The notes under the pieces are model-generated. The model was not told where the DNA came from, made no database searches, and was given only the letters and a program-made list of their open reading frames with translations. Of a stretch of DNA of 64,000 nt, positions 18,969 to 29,554 are shown piece by piece. The position numbers were made by a program, and so were the translations under genes. The stretch's first letter is position 1. Each line of letters opens with the position of its first letter. Source of the DNA: Burkholderiales bacterium (GTDB taxonomy: Bacteria; Pseudomonadota; Gammaproteobacteria; Burkholderiales; Burkholderiaceae_C); the NCBI GenBank assembly GCA_947372465.1, contig CANBTT010000005.1, forward strand, positions 24,971 through 88,970, read 5' to 3'.

Positions 18969-21197
18969 TTAGATCTGGGCCAAACGCTGCAGCCGATTGG
19001 ACAAGCCACTCGTTCTCTTGGCGCGCGTTGAGGCGGCTTGCTCAATGAGACCGGGTTGAGCTTGAAAGATGCTTAAAAAACGTTTGGCGCGCGTAACACC
19101 CGTGTAGAGCAACTCTCGGGTCAAAGATTTCTCGGCATGATCTTGAAGGACCACCAAGGCATGTTCGTACTCAGAGCCTTGCGCTTTGTGAATGCTCATG
19201 GCGTAGGCCGTTTGCACAGAAAGCAAGCGATTGATGGATACACTTTGAAAGCCTGATCCAGCCAAAAAATACGCTCGAAAAACGCCCTCTACTGGATCAC
19301 GCACAACCAAGCCAACATCTCCATTGGACAGCCCCAAATCATGCTGATTGCGAGTCAACATGATGGCTCTGGCGCTGTACCACTCACCCCGTGGCTCAAT
19401 CCAACCCTCACTTTGCAATTGGCGCTCAATGGCTTGATTGACAGCAATCGCCCCCAAGGGCCCCTCATTGATCGCACACAGCACGCGAAAACGCTCAAAT
19501 TCAACCAGTGCCTCAAGAATCCAAGTCTCAACGGGCAAAGCGGCTCGGGTGTGCCCGCCCCTGCACAAGGCACCATTGCGTTCAAAAACCTTTAAATAGG
19601 ACAAAAAATTGATCTTTAAAAGGGGCGCAAACAGATCCTCACTTTGCCCTTTTTGCAGCCCCTGGGGCCTGGAGCCCAAACACACTTCTAGCAAGGGCGC
19701 CATCTTGTGACTGGTGGTGCTTGCAATGTCACTGTCTCGCGCCTTGGTGAGCACCCGATTGATTTGGGGGATGTCACCCCAGTTGATGGCTTGCGCGAGC
19801 TCAGCAATGTGCCCCTGAAAACGCCGAGACTTTGTGAGCATGACCAAATTCAACACTGGCGCTCTTGAATGAGCCTGAGAGGGAACGTGCTCACCAGGCG
19901 ACAAGCCTGTCACATCGCACAAAAAATCAACACTATTTTTATCGTAAAGATCGCTTAAATTGCCAACCCCCGTCGACTTGAGTTGACCACTGAGTTCAGA
20001 CAATATGGAACCCGCCTCCACCGAGGACAATTGATCCTTGTCACCCAGCAAAATGAGCGTTGTGTTCGGACTCAAGGCCTTTAAAAGGGCTCCCATTAAT
20101 TCGGCATCAATCATCGACGCCTCATCCATGACCAACAAATCCAGGGGCAACGGATGGCGCTCATTGAAGCGAAAACTTTTCTCGTGCATGCGAAACCCGA
20201 GCAAAGTGTGCAAGGTTTTGGCCGATCCGATTCGTTCAAGCAATGCGCTGCAGTCCAGATGGCCATGCAAGGCTTGAGACAAGGACATGAGAGAGGTCTC
20301 AATCGAGCGATAAAGTCTTGAGGCCGCTTTGCCAGTAGGTGCAGACAAGGAAATGCGAAGCGGTGTGTCTGCGGTGTTGAGCATGCTTGCCAATGCAATC
20401 AATCGAGCAACCGTATAGGTTTTTCCTGTGCCGGGACCGCCTGTGATGATGCTCAAAGGCGAGCGCACTGACATCGCACAAGCAATTTTTTGCCAATCAA
20501 TCTCTTTTACTTCCTCAGAACCGTGGTCTTTGCCCTCTTCAACTGGGGCATCAAAGAGAATGCCCAAAGCCTTAGAGAGCCATTTTTCGTCAACGGAGCG
20601 TGCAATCTTGGATTTTTTGTAAAGCGCATTGGCAATAAAATCCTCAGCCATCCATTGCCTTCTAAAGTACACCAATGCATCGTGATCAAGTTCCAACAAA
20701 ACCATTGACTCGGCGCGGTCGACTTCAAGCGCCGAGGACGACTTCAATGCCATGTGCGGTATTGAGGGATCAGTCCGGTGTGCACCACCCACTCTCACCA
20801 AAGAGGACGAGAGCAAGCAATCTTTCCAAGACTGTAGAGTTTTTGGCAAATGCTCAAGCAAAGGTGCATAGTGCTCTCGCAAAAAAACATTTTTTTGGAC
20901 TTGGTGATCTTTAAAAAGTTCAATTTCTTTTGAAAGCACAGACCGCAAAGACACACAAGAGTGTCCTTGCGATTGATACTGAGACAGCACCACCACAAGC
21001 CACAACAGTGGCAACAAAGCCTGCGCATCCAACTTGACTTCAAGGTCATAAAAAAATCTGGCCAATGCCAGATCAAGGTGCCGCAAATGCCCCTCTTTCA
21101 CACCCCATTCAATGGATTTGATCAAATCGGCGATGGGCTGATCAGTTGCCAACAAACGTTTGCCGGCATGATCAGACGATGCATACAAAATACTCAT
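18969..21197 (-). CDS. recD: RecD, exodeoxyribonuclease V alpha subunit
   Basis: 5'-3' helicase subunit of RecBCD. With the start at 21197 (ATGA overlap with the recB stop) the protein has 742 residues. Walker A is GGPGTGKT (253-260), Walker B is VMDEASMID, and the C-terminal helicase motif is SIHKAQGSEYEHALVVL followed by LLYTGVTRAK. The N-terminal RecB-interaction region is present. A longer reading frame to 21338 runs over the recB coding region and is not needed. It is the last gene of the recCBD operon. Confidence 0.95.
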   Translation of the reverse strand: MSILYASSDHAGKRLLATDQPIADLIKSIEWGVKEGHLRHLDLALARFFYDLEVKLDAQALLPLLWLVVVLSQYQSQGHSCVSLRSVLSKEIELFKDHQVQKNVFLREHYAPLLEHLPKTLQSWKDCLLSSSLVRVGGAHRTDPSIPHMALKSSSALEVDRAESMVLLELDHDALVYFRRQWMAEDFIANALYKKSKIARSVDEKWLSKALGILFDAPVEEGKDHGSEEVKEIDWQKIACAMSVRSPLSIITGGPGTGKTYTVARLIALASMLNTADTPLRISLSAPTGKAASRLYRSIETSLMSLSQALHGHLDCSALLERIGSAKTLHTLLGFRMHEKSFRFNERHPLPLDLLVMDEASMIDAELMGALLKALSPNTTLILLGDKDQLSSVEAGSILSELSGQLKSTGVGNLSDLYDKNSVDFLCDVTGLSPGEHVPSQAHSRAPVLNLVMLTKSRRFQGHIAELAQAINWGDIPQINRVLTKARDSDIASTTSHKMAPLLEVCLGSRPQGLQKGQSEDLFAPLLKINFLSYLKVFERNGALCRGGHTRAALPVETWILEALVEFERFRVLCAINEGPLGAIAVNQAIERQLQSEGWIEPRGEWYSARAIMLTRNQHDLGLSNGDVGLVVRDPVEGVFRAYFLAGSGFQSVSINRLLSVQTAYAMSIHKAQGSEYEHALVVLQDHAEKSLTRELLYTGVTRAKRFLSIFQAQPGLIEQAASTRAKRTSGLSNRLQRLAQI

Positions 21198-24100
21198 GCC
21201 TCGACACCTCCAAAAGAGCGTGCGCCGGGCAACAACGAATCCCATTGGATTGCCATTTCCAATTCGTTCATCAGTTGAGCACTGGCTTTTAGAAAACACA
21301 AGCCTTGCCCCTTTGAATGCACACCCCTCAAATACCAAACAAAAGCGCCGCCCAAATGAACATCCGGATCGTAAGCACTTGAGAGCCTGGTCTTTAAAAG
21401 TCGATGAAGCGCCAACAAGTAAATTGCTGCTTGCAAATCATATCGATTCAGCACGGTTTCTCTCTCAAGCGCCTCTAAGGCGTAGTCCTGTAAATCGAAT
21501 CCAAGTGAATTTGTTTTGTAATCAAGGACATAATATTTTCCCTTGTGTTCAAAAAGCAAATCCGAAAAACCCATCAGCATACCGTGCCAATCAGACGATT
21601 GAATGGCTTGTCTCTTCAACTTCGGATAGAAGTATTTGGCCACCACAGATTCAATTTTCACGGCATCGAATTGATCGCATGCCATCCAAAACTCAGCCTC
21701 AGTGAGGCGACTTTTTAAACCCACCAATGCTTCACCAAGATCAACGAGTGGCTCATAAAGAATTTGACAAACCCATTTGAAAACCAGCTGTGACATGATG
21801 GGCATGCAAGCCAGCGTTTTTTCATCCAACAAAGAGTGCTCGATTTTGACTGTGTGCGTGCTTGCAATTTGCTCACCTTGGCGCTTGAGCTTTCGCGGCA
21901 TCAGCAGCTCAATCCTTTGCAACAAACGCGCTTGAAAGCCTTGCGCATTGGCATTGAGAACACCCTCGTGAAGTGCCCAACGCAAAATCTCGTGCATGAA
22001 ATTGCCAACATCCATACCGCCCGCTATCCCTAAGCACGGATTGGCCGACTGAAGTCGATTGGCAACAGTGAGCGAGGCAGAGTAAACCCAAGGATCAACG
22101 GCTTCATGCCCATTGCCCGGATCTTGCTGTCCGTCAAGCACCAATGGCTCATCATCGACGGGCGTCATTGACTCAAGGTTTTGCTCGACGTGTTCAAAGC
22201 GACTGGAGCGAAGCAAAGAAGAGAAGCTTGAGAACCGATAGCGCAAATCGATGTGCCCCCTATAGATCAACGGTTCTTGGACAAGGTTTGCTTCTTCGGC
22301 CTGGAACAAATGACTGCTGGGTACAACGGGGGGCAATTCAATGAGCCGACAAGGGCTGTTTTGACCCAGGTATTGGGTCAAGAGCCCACGCCAAGCGTGC
22401 TCATCACTTTGCGCCTGTGCATCTGTCATCATGGCCCCAAGCGCGCTTTGATGCGTGACGCATGCTCCTCGGCCGTTGTGATTCAATCTTGAAAAACCCA
22501 GCCAAATGGCATGCTTTGCCCGAGTCAGCGCCACATACATCAAGCGTATGTTTTCTTTTGAGGCATCCTCCAGCAAATGAAGTCCCCTTTCTGCGCTCTC
22601 AACACCATCCTCACTCCAGTCGAGCTGTTCATTTGAATTGAATGTTGTTGCAAACGGCAGCATCACAACATTGAATTCCAGACCCTTGCTTTTATGGATC
22701 GTCACAATCTTGACCAACTCTGCGTCACTCTCCAAGCGAAGGATGTGCTCCTCCATCCCTGAGCCCACGTCAGTGAGTGCATTGATCAACCAGTCCAACA
22801 AGCCGCGCTCTGCGTGAACCTGAAGACTTTGTGATTGCAAAATTTCAGACAGCTGAAGCACATTGGTCAATTTTCTTTGACCATCTGAGTGTCTGAGCCA
22901 TCTTTTGGGGAGGTCAAACAAGTTCAATGTTTTTCGAATCATGGCCAAAATGCCTTGATGTCGCCAAACGCTTGCGAGCTCCTTCATCATATTTGAACAA
23001 TGATCGAATAGATTTTCATCATTGCTGATTTGATGCAGTTCATCAATAGAAAAGTCAAACATGGGCAATGCAAGTGCTGACTTGACCCTGGAGGAGTCCA
23101 GTGGCGCTAAAACTGCCCGCATCCAATGCGCCAAATCTCTCGCTTCGCGAGTTTTAAAGACGGAATCCTTGTCAGACAAGTAAACACTTGAGATCCCTCG
23201 CCTGGCCAAAGCGCTCTTGATGATTTGAGCCTCAACACCCGTCCTGACCAAGATTGCAATATCGGCTGGCACCAGCCTTCTCAAAGGTGACTGCGAGCCA
23301 TCAAGGCTTTTAAAAAAAAGTTGTTCGTCGCTCAACCACTCGAGCACTTGCTCAGCACATTGCGCCGAGAAAATTTCACGAACTGTTTTTGCACTCAAGA
23401 CCTCTAGGTTGTAGACCGTTGTAATGGGCGCAATGGGGCCCATGGAGCCCGTCAAAGTTTCCTTCAAACCTTGGGCTTGAACAGGCAAAAATGGCAAAGG
23501 ATCAGACCCCGTGCCTCTGTAAGAAAAGGCGCCGCTGGGCCTGCTCTCCTCTGACAACAAAAAAAGCGCATTGACGGCACTCACCAGATCCGAACTAGAA
23601 CGGTAATTCTTGCCCAAAACATAATGCCTAGACTGGGTGGCAATCTTGGCCTTTAAATAACTCCTGATGTCTGCACCACGAAAGGAATAGATAGATTGCT
23701 TTGGGTCACCGATCAGGAAAATACCTGTTTGCGGATTGTTTGCTTCGATCTGATAAATCTCATTGAAAATGCCATATTGAAGGGGAGATGTGTCCTGAAA
23801 CTCATCGATCATGATGATGGGGAACTGCTCTCTTAGTTGCGACTTTAAAAACTGACCGTGTTCAGCTTTCAAGGCAAGGTCGAGTCGCTGCAGGAGATCA
23901 GAAAATCCAAATTGTCCACGCTGCGCTTTTAATGAGGTGATCTCGGCGTCGATGCAGGCGACCAGGCTTGGCCAGACTTGATCCAAAAGAGACGGCGTTT
24001 TTAAAAAATCACACCCTGCGTCAAAGAACTCAAAAATGAATTCAGGCAATTCGATCGTGTCGGCCTTGGCGTGCCGAGCCAAAAGAAAACTCTCTGGTGA

Positions 24101-25075
24101 AAATCTGCTCCAGCGCTCTTTGGGCTTGTCTGGAAACTTCACCGCCTGTGCATCATCACACCAAGCGCGAAGCTCCAAAATCCAATTTTGCAGGTGCTGC
24201 TGTCCAAGTTTTGTGCCATTCCACTGGCTTCGCCGCTGAGTCCACTCAAGTTCAATCCAATTTGAGACATGCACAGACAGTTCGCCAAGACGCTTCTTTG
24301 CGAGCATCAGCGTTTCACAATGCGTGTTGGCCAAACCTCGAAACTCGGTCACAAAACTTGCTGTATTCACCTTTGAATCCCTTGGTGAATGATCTTTTTG
24401 GTTTTTAAAGAATGTCTCCACCAAGCCCACCAAGTCAGCAACTTCATTGGGCAGCATGCCCTTGAAATGCCGGGCAAGATCAACATCCATGGCATAGACC
24501 GTCTTGCGCCAAAAGTCCTGAACCGCACTCAATCTAAGGCTTTGCTCGTTGACCACCAACTCCTCATCAAAGGGCTGGCCTGTATGAATGGCGTGCTCTC
24601 TTAAGACTTTTTGACACCACGCATCGATCGTAAAAATTGAGGCCTCGTCCATACAAAGTGCCGCTTGATTGAGCTGCCACGCCGCTTGCAATCTGGCCGC
24701 CGAGCTGGGATAGGCCTCAAGCAACTCAAGAACAAACGCATCATCAACGGGCAAATCCTCATCTTGGCGAAAGGCCTCGGCCACCTCCACCAGACGCGCT
24801 TGAATTCTTGAAGACAGCTCCTGGGTGGCCGCTTTTGTGAAAGTCATCACCAAAATATCACTTGGCAACAAAGCGCGTTCAAATGCAGTTTGCGCTTGGT
24901 TGGTGTGACCTTGACTGGCATTGCAAAGTCGACCATGGCCCAGCACCAACCTCACAAACAAGGCTGCAATCGTATAGGTCTTTCCCGTCCCAGCACTCGC
25001 CTCAATCAAGCGACTGCCATGCAAGGGAAAGTCGATTGCTTTGAGCTCTGTTGAGTGAGTTGGATGCTGCATCAT
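21194..25075 (-). CDS. recB: RecB, exodeoxyribonuclease V beta subunit
   Basis: 3'-5' helicase plus nuclease of RecBCD, which resects double-strand breaks and loads RecA at Chi. It has 1293 residues: Walker A EASAGTGKTYT (about 25-35), motif II DEFQDTSP, motif IV-VI stretches including TIHKSKGLEFNVVMLP and RLMYVALTRAK, and a C-terminal nuclease domain. The nuclease motif DYKTNS (Asp about 1185, Lys about 1187), preceded by a GFSDLLFE segment, is intact, so the enzyme should cut DNA. It overlaps recC by four bases (ATGA) and recD by four bases, indicating translational coupling. Confidence 0.96.
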   Translation of the reverse strand: MMQHPTHSTELKAIDFPLHGSRLIEASAGTGKTYTIAALFVRLVLGHGRLCNASQGHTNQAQTAFERALLPSDILVMTFTKAATQELSSRIQARLVEVAEAFRQDEDLPVDDAFVLELLEAYPSSAARLQAAWQLNQAALCMDEASIFTIDAWCQKVLREHAIHTGQPFDEELVVNEQSLRLSAVQDFWRKTVYAMDVDLARHFKGMLPNEVADLVGLVETFFKNQKDHSPRDSKVNTASFVTEFRGLANTHCETLMLAKKRLGELSVHVSNWIELEWTQRRSQWNGTKLGQQHLQNWILELRAWCDDAQAVKFPDKPKERWSRFSPESFLLARHAKADTIELPEFIFEFFDAGCDFLKTPSLLDQVWPSLVACIDAEITSLKAQRGQFGFSDLLQRLDLALKAEHGQFLKSQLREQFPIIMIDEFQDTSPLQYGIFNEIYQIEANNPQTGIFLIGDPKQSIYSFRGADIRSYLKAKIATQSRHYVLGKNYRSSSDLVSAVNALFLLSEESRPSGAFSYRGTGSDPLPFLPVQAQGLKETLTGSMGPIAPITTVYNLEVLSAKTVREIFSAQCAEQVLEWLSDEQLFFKSLDGSQSPLRRLVPADIAILVRTGVEAQIIKSALARRGISSVYLSDKDSVFKTREARDLAHWMRAVLAPLDSSRVKSALALPMFDFSIDELHQISNDENLFDHCSNMMKELASVWRHQGILAMIRKTLNLFDLPKRWLRHSDGQRKLTNVLQLSEILQSQSLQVHAERGLLDWLINALTDVGSGMEEHILRLESDAELVKIVTIHKSKGLEFNVVMLPFATTFNSNEQLDWSEDGVESAERGLHLLEDASKENIRLMYVALTRAKHAIWLGFSRLNHNGRGACVTHQSALGAMMTDAQAQSDEHAWRGLLTQYLGQNSPCRLIELPPVVPSSHLFQAEEANLVQEPLIYRGHIDLRYRFSSFSSLLRSSRFEHVEQNLESMTPVDDEPLVLDGQQDPGNGHEAVDPWVYSASLTVANRLQSANPCLGIAGGMDVGNFMHEILRWALHEGVLNANAQGFQARLLQRIELLMPRKLKRQGEQIASTHTVKIEHSLLDEKTLACMPIMSQLVFKWVCQILYEPLVDLGEALVGLKSRLTEAEFWMACDQFDAVKIESVVAKYFYPKLKRQAIQSSDWHGMLMGFSDLLFEHKGKYYVLDYKTNSLGFDLQDYALEALERETVLNRYDLQAAIYLLALHRLLKTRLSSAYDPDVHLGGAFVWYLRGVHSKGQGLCFLKASAQLMNELEMAIQWDSLLPGARSFGGVEA

Positions 25076-28000
25076 TGCGCCAAATCCTGGGCAATCGAAA
25101 CAGGCCGTGCATAGGGCTCGGGTTTGGGCTGGATCTCAAACCACTGCCAAAATGGCTCAAACGTTTGGCCCCAGGACATCAAAGTTTCAGCCTGCGCGGT
25201 CAATGCTTCAAAGCTTGGAAATATTCTCTCTAGGCTCATGTCCAGCACCTCACCCCTCACGTGATCACTTCCCTCGTAAACCACTTTGGCTTTGCTGGCA
25301 TCGAGTCCCTTTGCATACAACAAGCCCGTTTTAAGTGGCATGGCCAAAAAACCCATCTGGGCCTTTTTATAGGCTGCAGACAAGGCCTCCAAGGATCGAT
25401 CTGCAAGTGCTTTTTCAGGCTGAAGGACCGTGAATTGGACGTCTGCGAATAAAAAAATCAGTTCCACTTCAAGCCCGAGGTGCGCCAACAAAACACTCAT
25501 GATCCACGGCTTGAGCAGTTGGTGAGAGCGCATTTCCTTCTTCACCAAAAGCCGATTGGCCACAAGCTCTATGTACACCTGACTGTGAACATCACCAACA
25601 CCAGCCTTTGCTCTTAGATTTGAAACAGTGTCGCTAAGCTGGCAAGTACCAAACTCCAATTCCAGCGCCAAGTCGGGCAAGGGCAATGGATGCATCTGTT
25701 GCAAACGCAGCGCTTGACTGAGCTGGGGTGCAAGCTCGGTGAGCAAATGCTCTTGCAGCAATTCACCCATGGGACCCAAGGGCAAGTGACCCGAGAGTTG
25801 TAAACGCCTCAAGTAGCGCCTGATCATGGGGTGAATATCCTGTGGCTCATGTTGAGACCACTCAAAATACTTCAACAACCGATCCTTGAGTTGAAAAACT
25901 TGCAAAGCATCCAGGCCAAAGGACTCTTCGTCGTAACGCTCTTGCTCAAGCGGAAAGAAATCGATCTTCATCGCCTGCTTGAAATACTGCCTCACAGGAT
26001 TTTTAAAGGTCTGAACAATCTGTTGCAAGGAGCATGGCGCATTTTCCTCAAGACCCTCTTTGTTGGATCCTTTTGAAGTCAATGCAATTTCTGGGACATT
26101 TTTGGAATTGGATTTTTCATGCAAAGAAAACCATTCTTTTGCATATGTCCTCAAATGTGTCCCCGCCTTGAAATAAGCTAGGCCAAAGGGCTGCATGGGA
26201 TGCACAGAAGTGAGTTGCTCCAAAAAAGCCTCAGACCACTTGTCGGCAATGTATTGCCTGAGTTGAGCGACCAAAACCGATGGGCTTTTGAGGGAATTGT
26301 CTCGATCACTCAAAGCACTCCAACTGATGTAGAGCTTATCGCGTGCACTGAGCAAGGCTTGAAGCATCAATGCTCGATCATCTTGCGACTTGGAGCGGTC
26401 TCCCACACGCGACTGTCCTTTTTTCTCCATCAAATCAAAGGGATTGTGAACGCTCACTCTTGGAAAGTCGCCCTCATTAATCCCCAATAAGCAAATGACC
26501 TTTGCCGGGATCGAATGCATGGTTTTGATCGAACCGAAGGTCACACCGCTGGACAACACACGGTGGCGCCTGTCATTGACTTTCAAGGCATCCATCCAAG
26601 CACTTGCAGCCACTTTCAATGAAATCGGTTCCTCAAAATTGGCCTCTTGAGCATGCTCTAAAAATTGACTCAATGCGCCGCTCATGGCTTGCACGACCTT
26701 CATGTCCGACAAAGAAGTGGCTCGGATCAAATTTGACATCAACTCAGCGAGATCGAGTCCCCACATTTTGGGGCTTTGGGCTGTGTGAGACTTTGACCAC
26801 CACGCAGCCACAACCTCCACAAAGCTGACAAATCGGCCTACAATTTCTGCGTCCATCCCAGAGACCGATGACAGGGGCCACACAGACGGATCGTTTGCCG
26901 AGTTCAATACCTCATCAAAATCTGCGTTTGTATAACCCAAAAGCATTCGACGAATGCCAAATAAAATGGTGTTGATTTCTTTCGAGTCAACAAAACCCAA
27001 TTGCTCCCTGTGCTCACCATTCAAGCCCCAACGCATGCCGGACTCAAGCAACCAATGCTCGAGTTGATCAAAGTCGTTTTCCTGCAATCCAAAACATTGA
27101 GCAATGCAATTTGTTTTAAGAACCGTCAGCAAATCTCTCAGTTGACACCTTGAGTTACCCAGGCTCATCAACCACTTGAAGTTTTCCACAAGCGGATGAT
27201 GGTCGAGTAAATTTTGCTCTGCAATTGAGAAAGGTATATGCCTTTCATCAGCAACCGTGTACTGACCAAAAACCGCTTGAATCACTGGACTGGCAGCCTC
27301 CAAATCGGGCAACATGACCAACACATCGCATGGCTCGACTCGTTGCGTGCCCACTTGTGCATCGAACAAGCCAAGCAATTGATCATGCAGCACTTCAAGC
27401 TCTCTGCTCAAGCCGTGGGTCTTTTGGAACACGACGCTCGCGTCTGCCAAGCTCCCCACCCAAGTGGCCTCGTGCTGACACTCCTGGGTCAGCTCCATGA
27501 GTTGGTTTTTTTGCTCTAAGGCATTCGGATCAACGGGCTCAAGATCTCTGATTTGGTCTTGAATCAATCTCAAGAGCGTGGGATTTTGATCTCCGCCAAG
27601 GACCTTCGCCGAGGGCTCCTCTGTAGCAAATACATCAAGCTTTAAGTGCTGGAAATTTTCTTTTGTTTTCTGAATGTCATCAAACTCATCCATTTGACGG
27701 ACAAAGTCTCTGCTTTGTCGGCCCCATGCGGACAAAATAGGATTGGCATGCAAATGCATCTCGCTGAAATCCACCGTGGTCAAATCTTTTTCATCGCGAT
27801 TTTTAAATCGCCGCCTCTCCCACTTGAAATATTCACGGCCCTCAATGATATCGGCCCAGTGAAATCGACACGGTGAGTTCACCCCAATAAAAACTTGTGT
27901 GTATTGCGACAGTGCCGCCATGAGCGCCAAGTTTTGCATTGGCAAACTGCTCACGCCCAAAAGAGTGATCCGTTTGGGGAGTTTTTCTGCATCAAACTCG

Positions 28001-28641
28001 CCCCGGGCCAATATCTCCATCGCTTTGGTGTGAAGATGGGGGCGAATACCCATTTGCTCTTGATCATCCAAATCATTGACGATCCTTCGCCAGCATTCAC
28101 TTTGCCAAACTTCCTCAGCGAGAAGTGGACTTTTTACACCTTTGGGATCAATCAATACACCCTCCCCCTCCTCCCATTTTTTGAGCCAATCGGCTCGATA
28201 GACTTGGTATTGATCAAAAAGTTCAGCGACTTGTGTTGCCAGTTTATAGAGCACATCGTCTCCAAAGCGGCTGACATATTTTTTGATCAACATGTAGGGT
28301 TCGCGATTGATCTCAGAGGGCAAGATTCGCATCAATCGCCAGACCAAAATGTCTTTATCGGTCGCAGAGTAAGTCGATAGGCTGGGCTCATTCAAAATTG
28401 TTCTGTAAAGATCCCAAATGACCTTGCCAGGCAAGTTCACCTTGACGGCAGCGCAAACACCGGCTGATGTTGCAAGCTTGAGCTTGACCCATTCTGCCAA
28501 AGCCAAGGTGGGGGTCAGAACAATTTCCTCTTCAAGCGGGCCCAGTGGATGGGTTTTCATCCAGGCGAAAAAAGTTTCAGCCACACTTTCAACTTGATTT
28601 CCATGCAAAGCAATAAAGCCAGGCTGTATATTGGAATTCAT
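25072..28641 (-). CDS. recC: RecC, exodeoxyribonuclease V gamma subunit
   Basis: Chi-recognition and scaffold subunit of RecBCD; 1189 residues from the ATG at 28641 (a GTG at 28653 is an alternative and no strong ribosome site decides). Family features are the N-terminal LTPTLALAEWVKLKLA region, the FSIAEQ segment and the VICLLGINEGDFPR stretch, a helicase-like remnant. The C-terminal inactive nuclease-like domain covers roughly the last 250 residues. It is the first gene of recC-recB-recD. Confidence 0.94.
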   Translation of the reverse strand: MNSNIQPGFIALHGNQVESVAETFFAWMKTHPLGPLEEEIVLTPTLALAEWVKLKLATSAGVCAAVKVNLPGKVIWDLYRTILNEPSLSTYSATDKDILVWRLMRILPSEINREPYMLIKKYVSRFGDDVLYKLATQVAELFDQYQVYRADWLKKWEEGEGVLIDPKGVKSPLLAEEVWQSECWRRIVNDLDDQEQMGIRPHLHTKAMEILARGEFDAEKLPKRITLLGVSSLPMQNLALMAALSQYTQVFIGVNSPCRFHWADIIEGREYFKWERRRFKNRDEKDLTTVDFSEMHLHANPILSAWGRQSRDFVRQMDEFDDIQKTKENFQHLKLDVFATEEPSAKVLGGDQNPTLLRLIQDQIRDLEPVDPNALEQKNQLMELTQECQHEATWVGSLADASVVFQKTHGLSRELEVLHDQLLGLFDAQVGTQRVEPCDVLVMLPDLEAASPVIQAVFGQYTVADERHIPFSIAEQNLLDHHPLVENFKWLMSLGNSRCQLRDLLTVLKTNCIAQCFGLQENDFDQLEHWLLESGMRWGLNGEHREQLGFVDSKEINTILFGIRRMLLGYTNADFDEVLNSANDPSVWPLSSVSGMDAEIVGRFVSFVEVVAAWWSKSHTAQSPKMWGLDLAELMSNLIRATSLSDMKVVQAMSGALSQFLEHAQEANFEEPISLKVAASAWMDALKVNDRRHRVLSSGVTFGSIKTMHSIPAKVICLLGINEGDFPRVSVHNPFDLMEKKGQSRVGDRSKSQDDRALMLQALLSARDKLYISWSALSDRDNSLKSPSVLVAQLRQYIADKWSEAFLEQLTSVHPMQPFGLAYFKAGTHLRTYAKEWFSLHEKSNSKNVPEIALTSKGSNKEGLEENAPCSLQQIVQTFKNPVRQYFKQAMKIDFFPLEQERYDEESFGLDALQVFQLKDRLLKYFEWSQHEPQDIHPMIRRYLRRLQLSGHLPLGPMGELLQEHLLTELAPQLSQALRLQQMHPLPLPDLALELEFGTCQLSDTVSNLRAKAGVGDVHSQVYIELVANRLLVKKEMRSHQLLKPWIMSVLLAHLGLEVELIFLFADVQFTVLQPEKALADRSLEALSAAYKKAQMGFLAMPLKTGLLYAKGLDASKAKVVYEGSDHVRGEVLDMSLERIFPSFEALTAQAETLMSWGQTFEPFWQWFEIQPKPEPYARPVSIAQDLAQ

Positions 28642-28837
28642 GGCGTTGTGCACTTAAGGTAAGGGGGTGAGCAAGATCAAAAAAAATGTTCGATTCAAGC
28701 ACCATTGTGCCCAATATCAAGCTCAAACAAGGAGCTTATAAACACCCATGAAAAAACACTCCTGGCCCACGCGGCAAGGAACCCCTTTGTGTGCGCCTTG
28801 CGCCTTCACAAAAGAGCTCAGGCGTATTGATGAGCGC

Positions 28838-29428
28838 TTATTTTACAAAAAAGTAAATGAGCAACAACCCAAGTGCGACAAGGCTGACATTTCTTGCATT
28901 GAACCACCGCGCCGTCTCCTTTTCAGGCGCGTTGTCGACTGCATTTTTATCAACCTCCTCTAGAGCCTGGGCTTGTTCGCCAGCAAACATTTTGGCCGTT
29001 TCCGCATCGAAACGTTTAAAGAAGTCTTCAGACAACGATTTGGCTGCCCCGTCGATCAAACGCTGACCGAGTTGTGCAATTTTTCCGCCCACTTGTGCGT
29101 TCACGACGTACTGAAGCTCACACCCTGCTTCATTGGGGATGAGCTTGACTTGGGCCGTTCCTTTTCCAAACCCAGCAACGCCGCCTTGTCCCTCAAAATT
29201 CAAGGTATAGCTGGCAGGAGGATTCATGTCCAAGAGTGAAATTTTTCCACTGAATTTGGCCGATACGGGTCCAATTTTCACGGCCATGCCAATCAAATAC
29301 TGCTGTTCTTCCCCCAAATCGATTCGATCGCACCCAGGAATACAGGCCTTTAAAACATCAGGATTGTTCAAAGCACTCCAAGCTTGTTGTTGACTCACGG
29401 CCAATTGGCGAGTTCCTTGCATATCCAT
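28838..29428 (-). CDS. coxG: CoxG-like SRPBCC protein with C-terminal membrane anchor
   Basis: 196-residue member of the CoxG family (SRPBCC/START-like fold), thought to help place Mo-hydroxylase proteins at the membrane. The N-terminal part follows the family pattern (SQQQAWSALNNPDVLKACIPGCD, then a beta-rich domain with GQGGVAGFGKGTAQV). After a Glu/Ala-rich linker the protein ends in one hydrophobic helix (about 173-195), making it a tail-anchored membrane protein. It is the last gene of the cox operon, 126 bases after coxE. Confidence 0.9.
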   Translation of the reverse strand: MDMQGTRQLAVSQQQAWSALNNPDVLKACIPGCDRIDLGEEQQYLIGMAVKIGPVSAKFSGKISLLDMNPPASYTLNFEGQGGVAGFGKGTAQVKLIPNEAGCELQYVVNAQVGGKIAQLGQRLIDGAAKSLSEDFFKRFDAETAKMFAGEQAQALEEVDKNAVDNAPEKETARWFNARNVSLVALGLLLIYFFVK

Positions 29429-29554
29429 GTTTCATGTCTCCAATAAAGTCCATTGATCAGATGAGCGCTCTTATTTGAGCACTTTGTAGACATCTATCTT
29501 ACCCTTTATCCATATTGCGCGGAAAAAACCCGCCCCTGAAGGCTTGGATGCGGC

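Noticed and set aside
21198..21338. N-terminal extension of RecD
   Set aside because: It overlaps recB in another frame, while the ATGA overlap start at 21197 fits the family and the operon.
28748..28963. Plus-strand frame of 71 codons with AAGGAG upstream
   Set aside because: The ribosome-site spacing is too long, and the frame runs antisense into the end of coxG. No recognisable domain.
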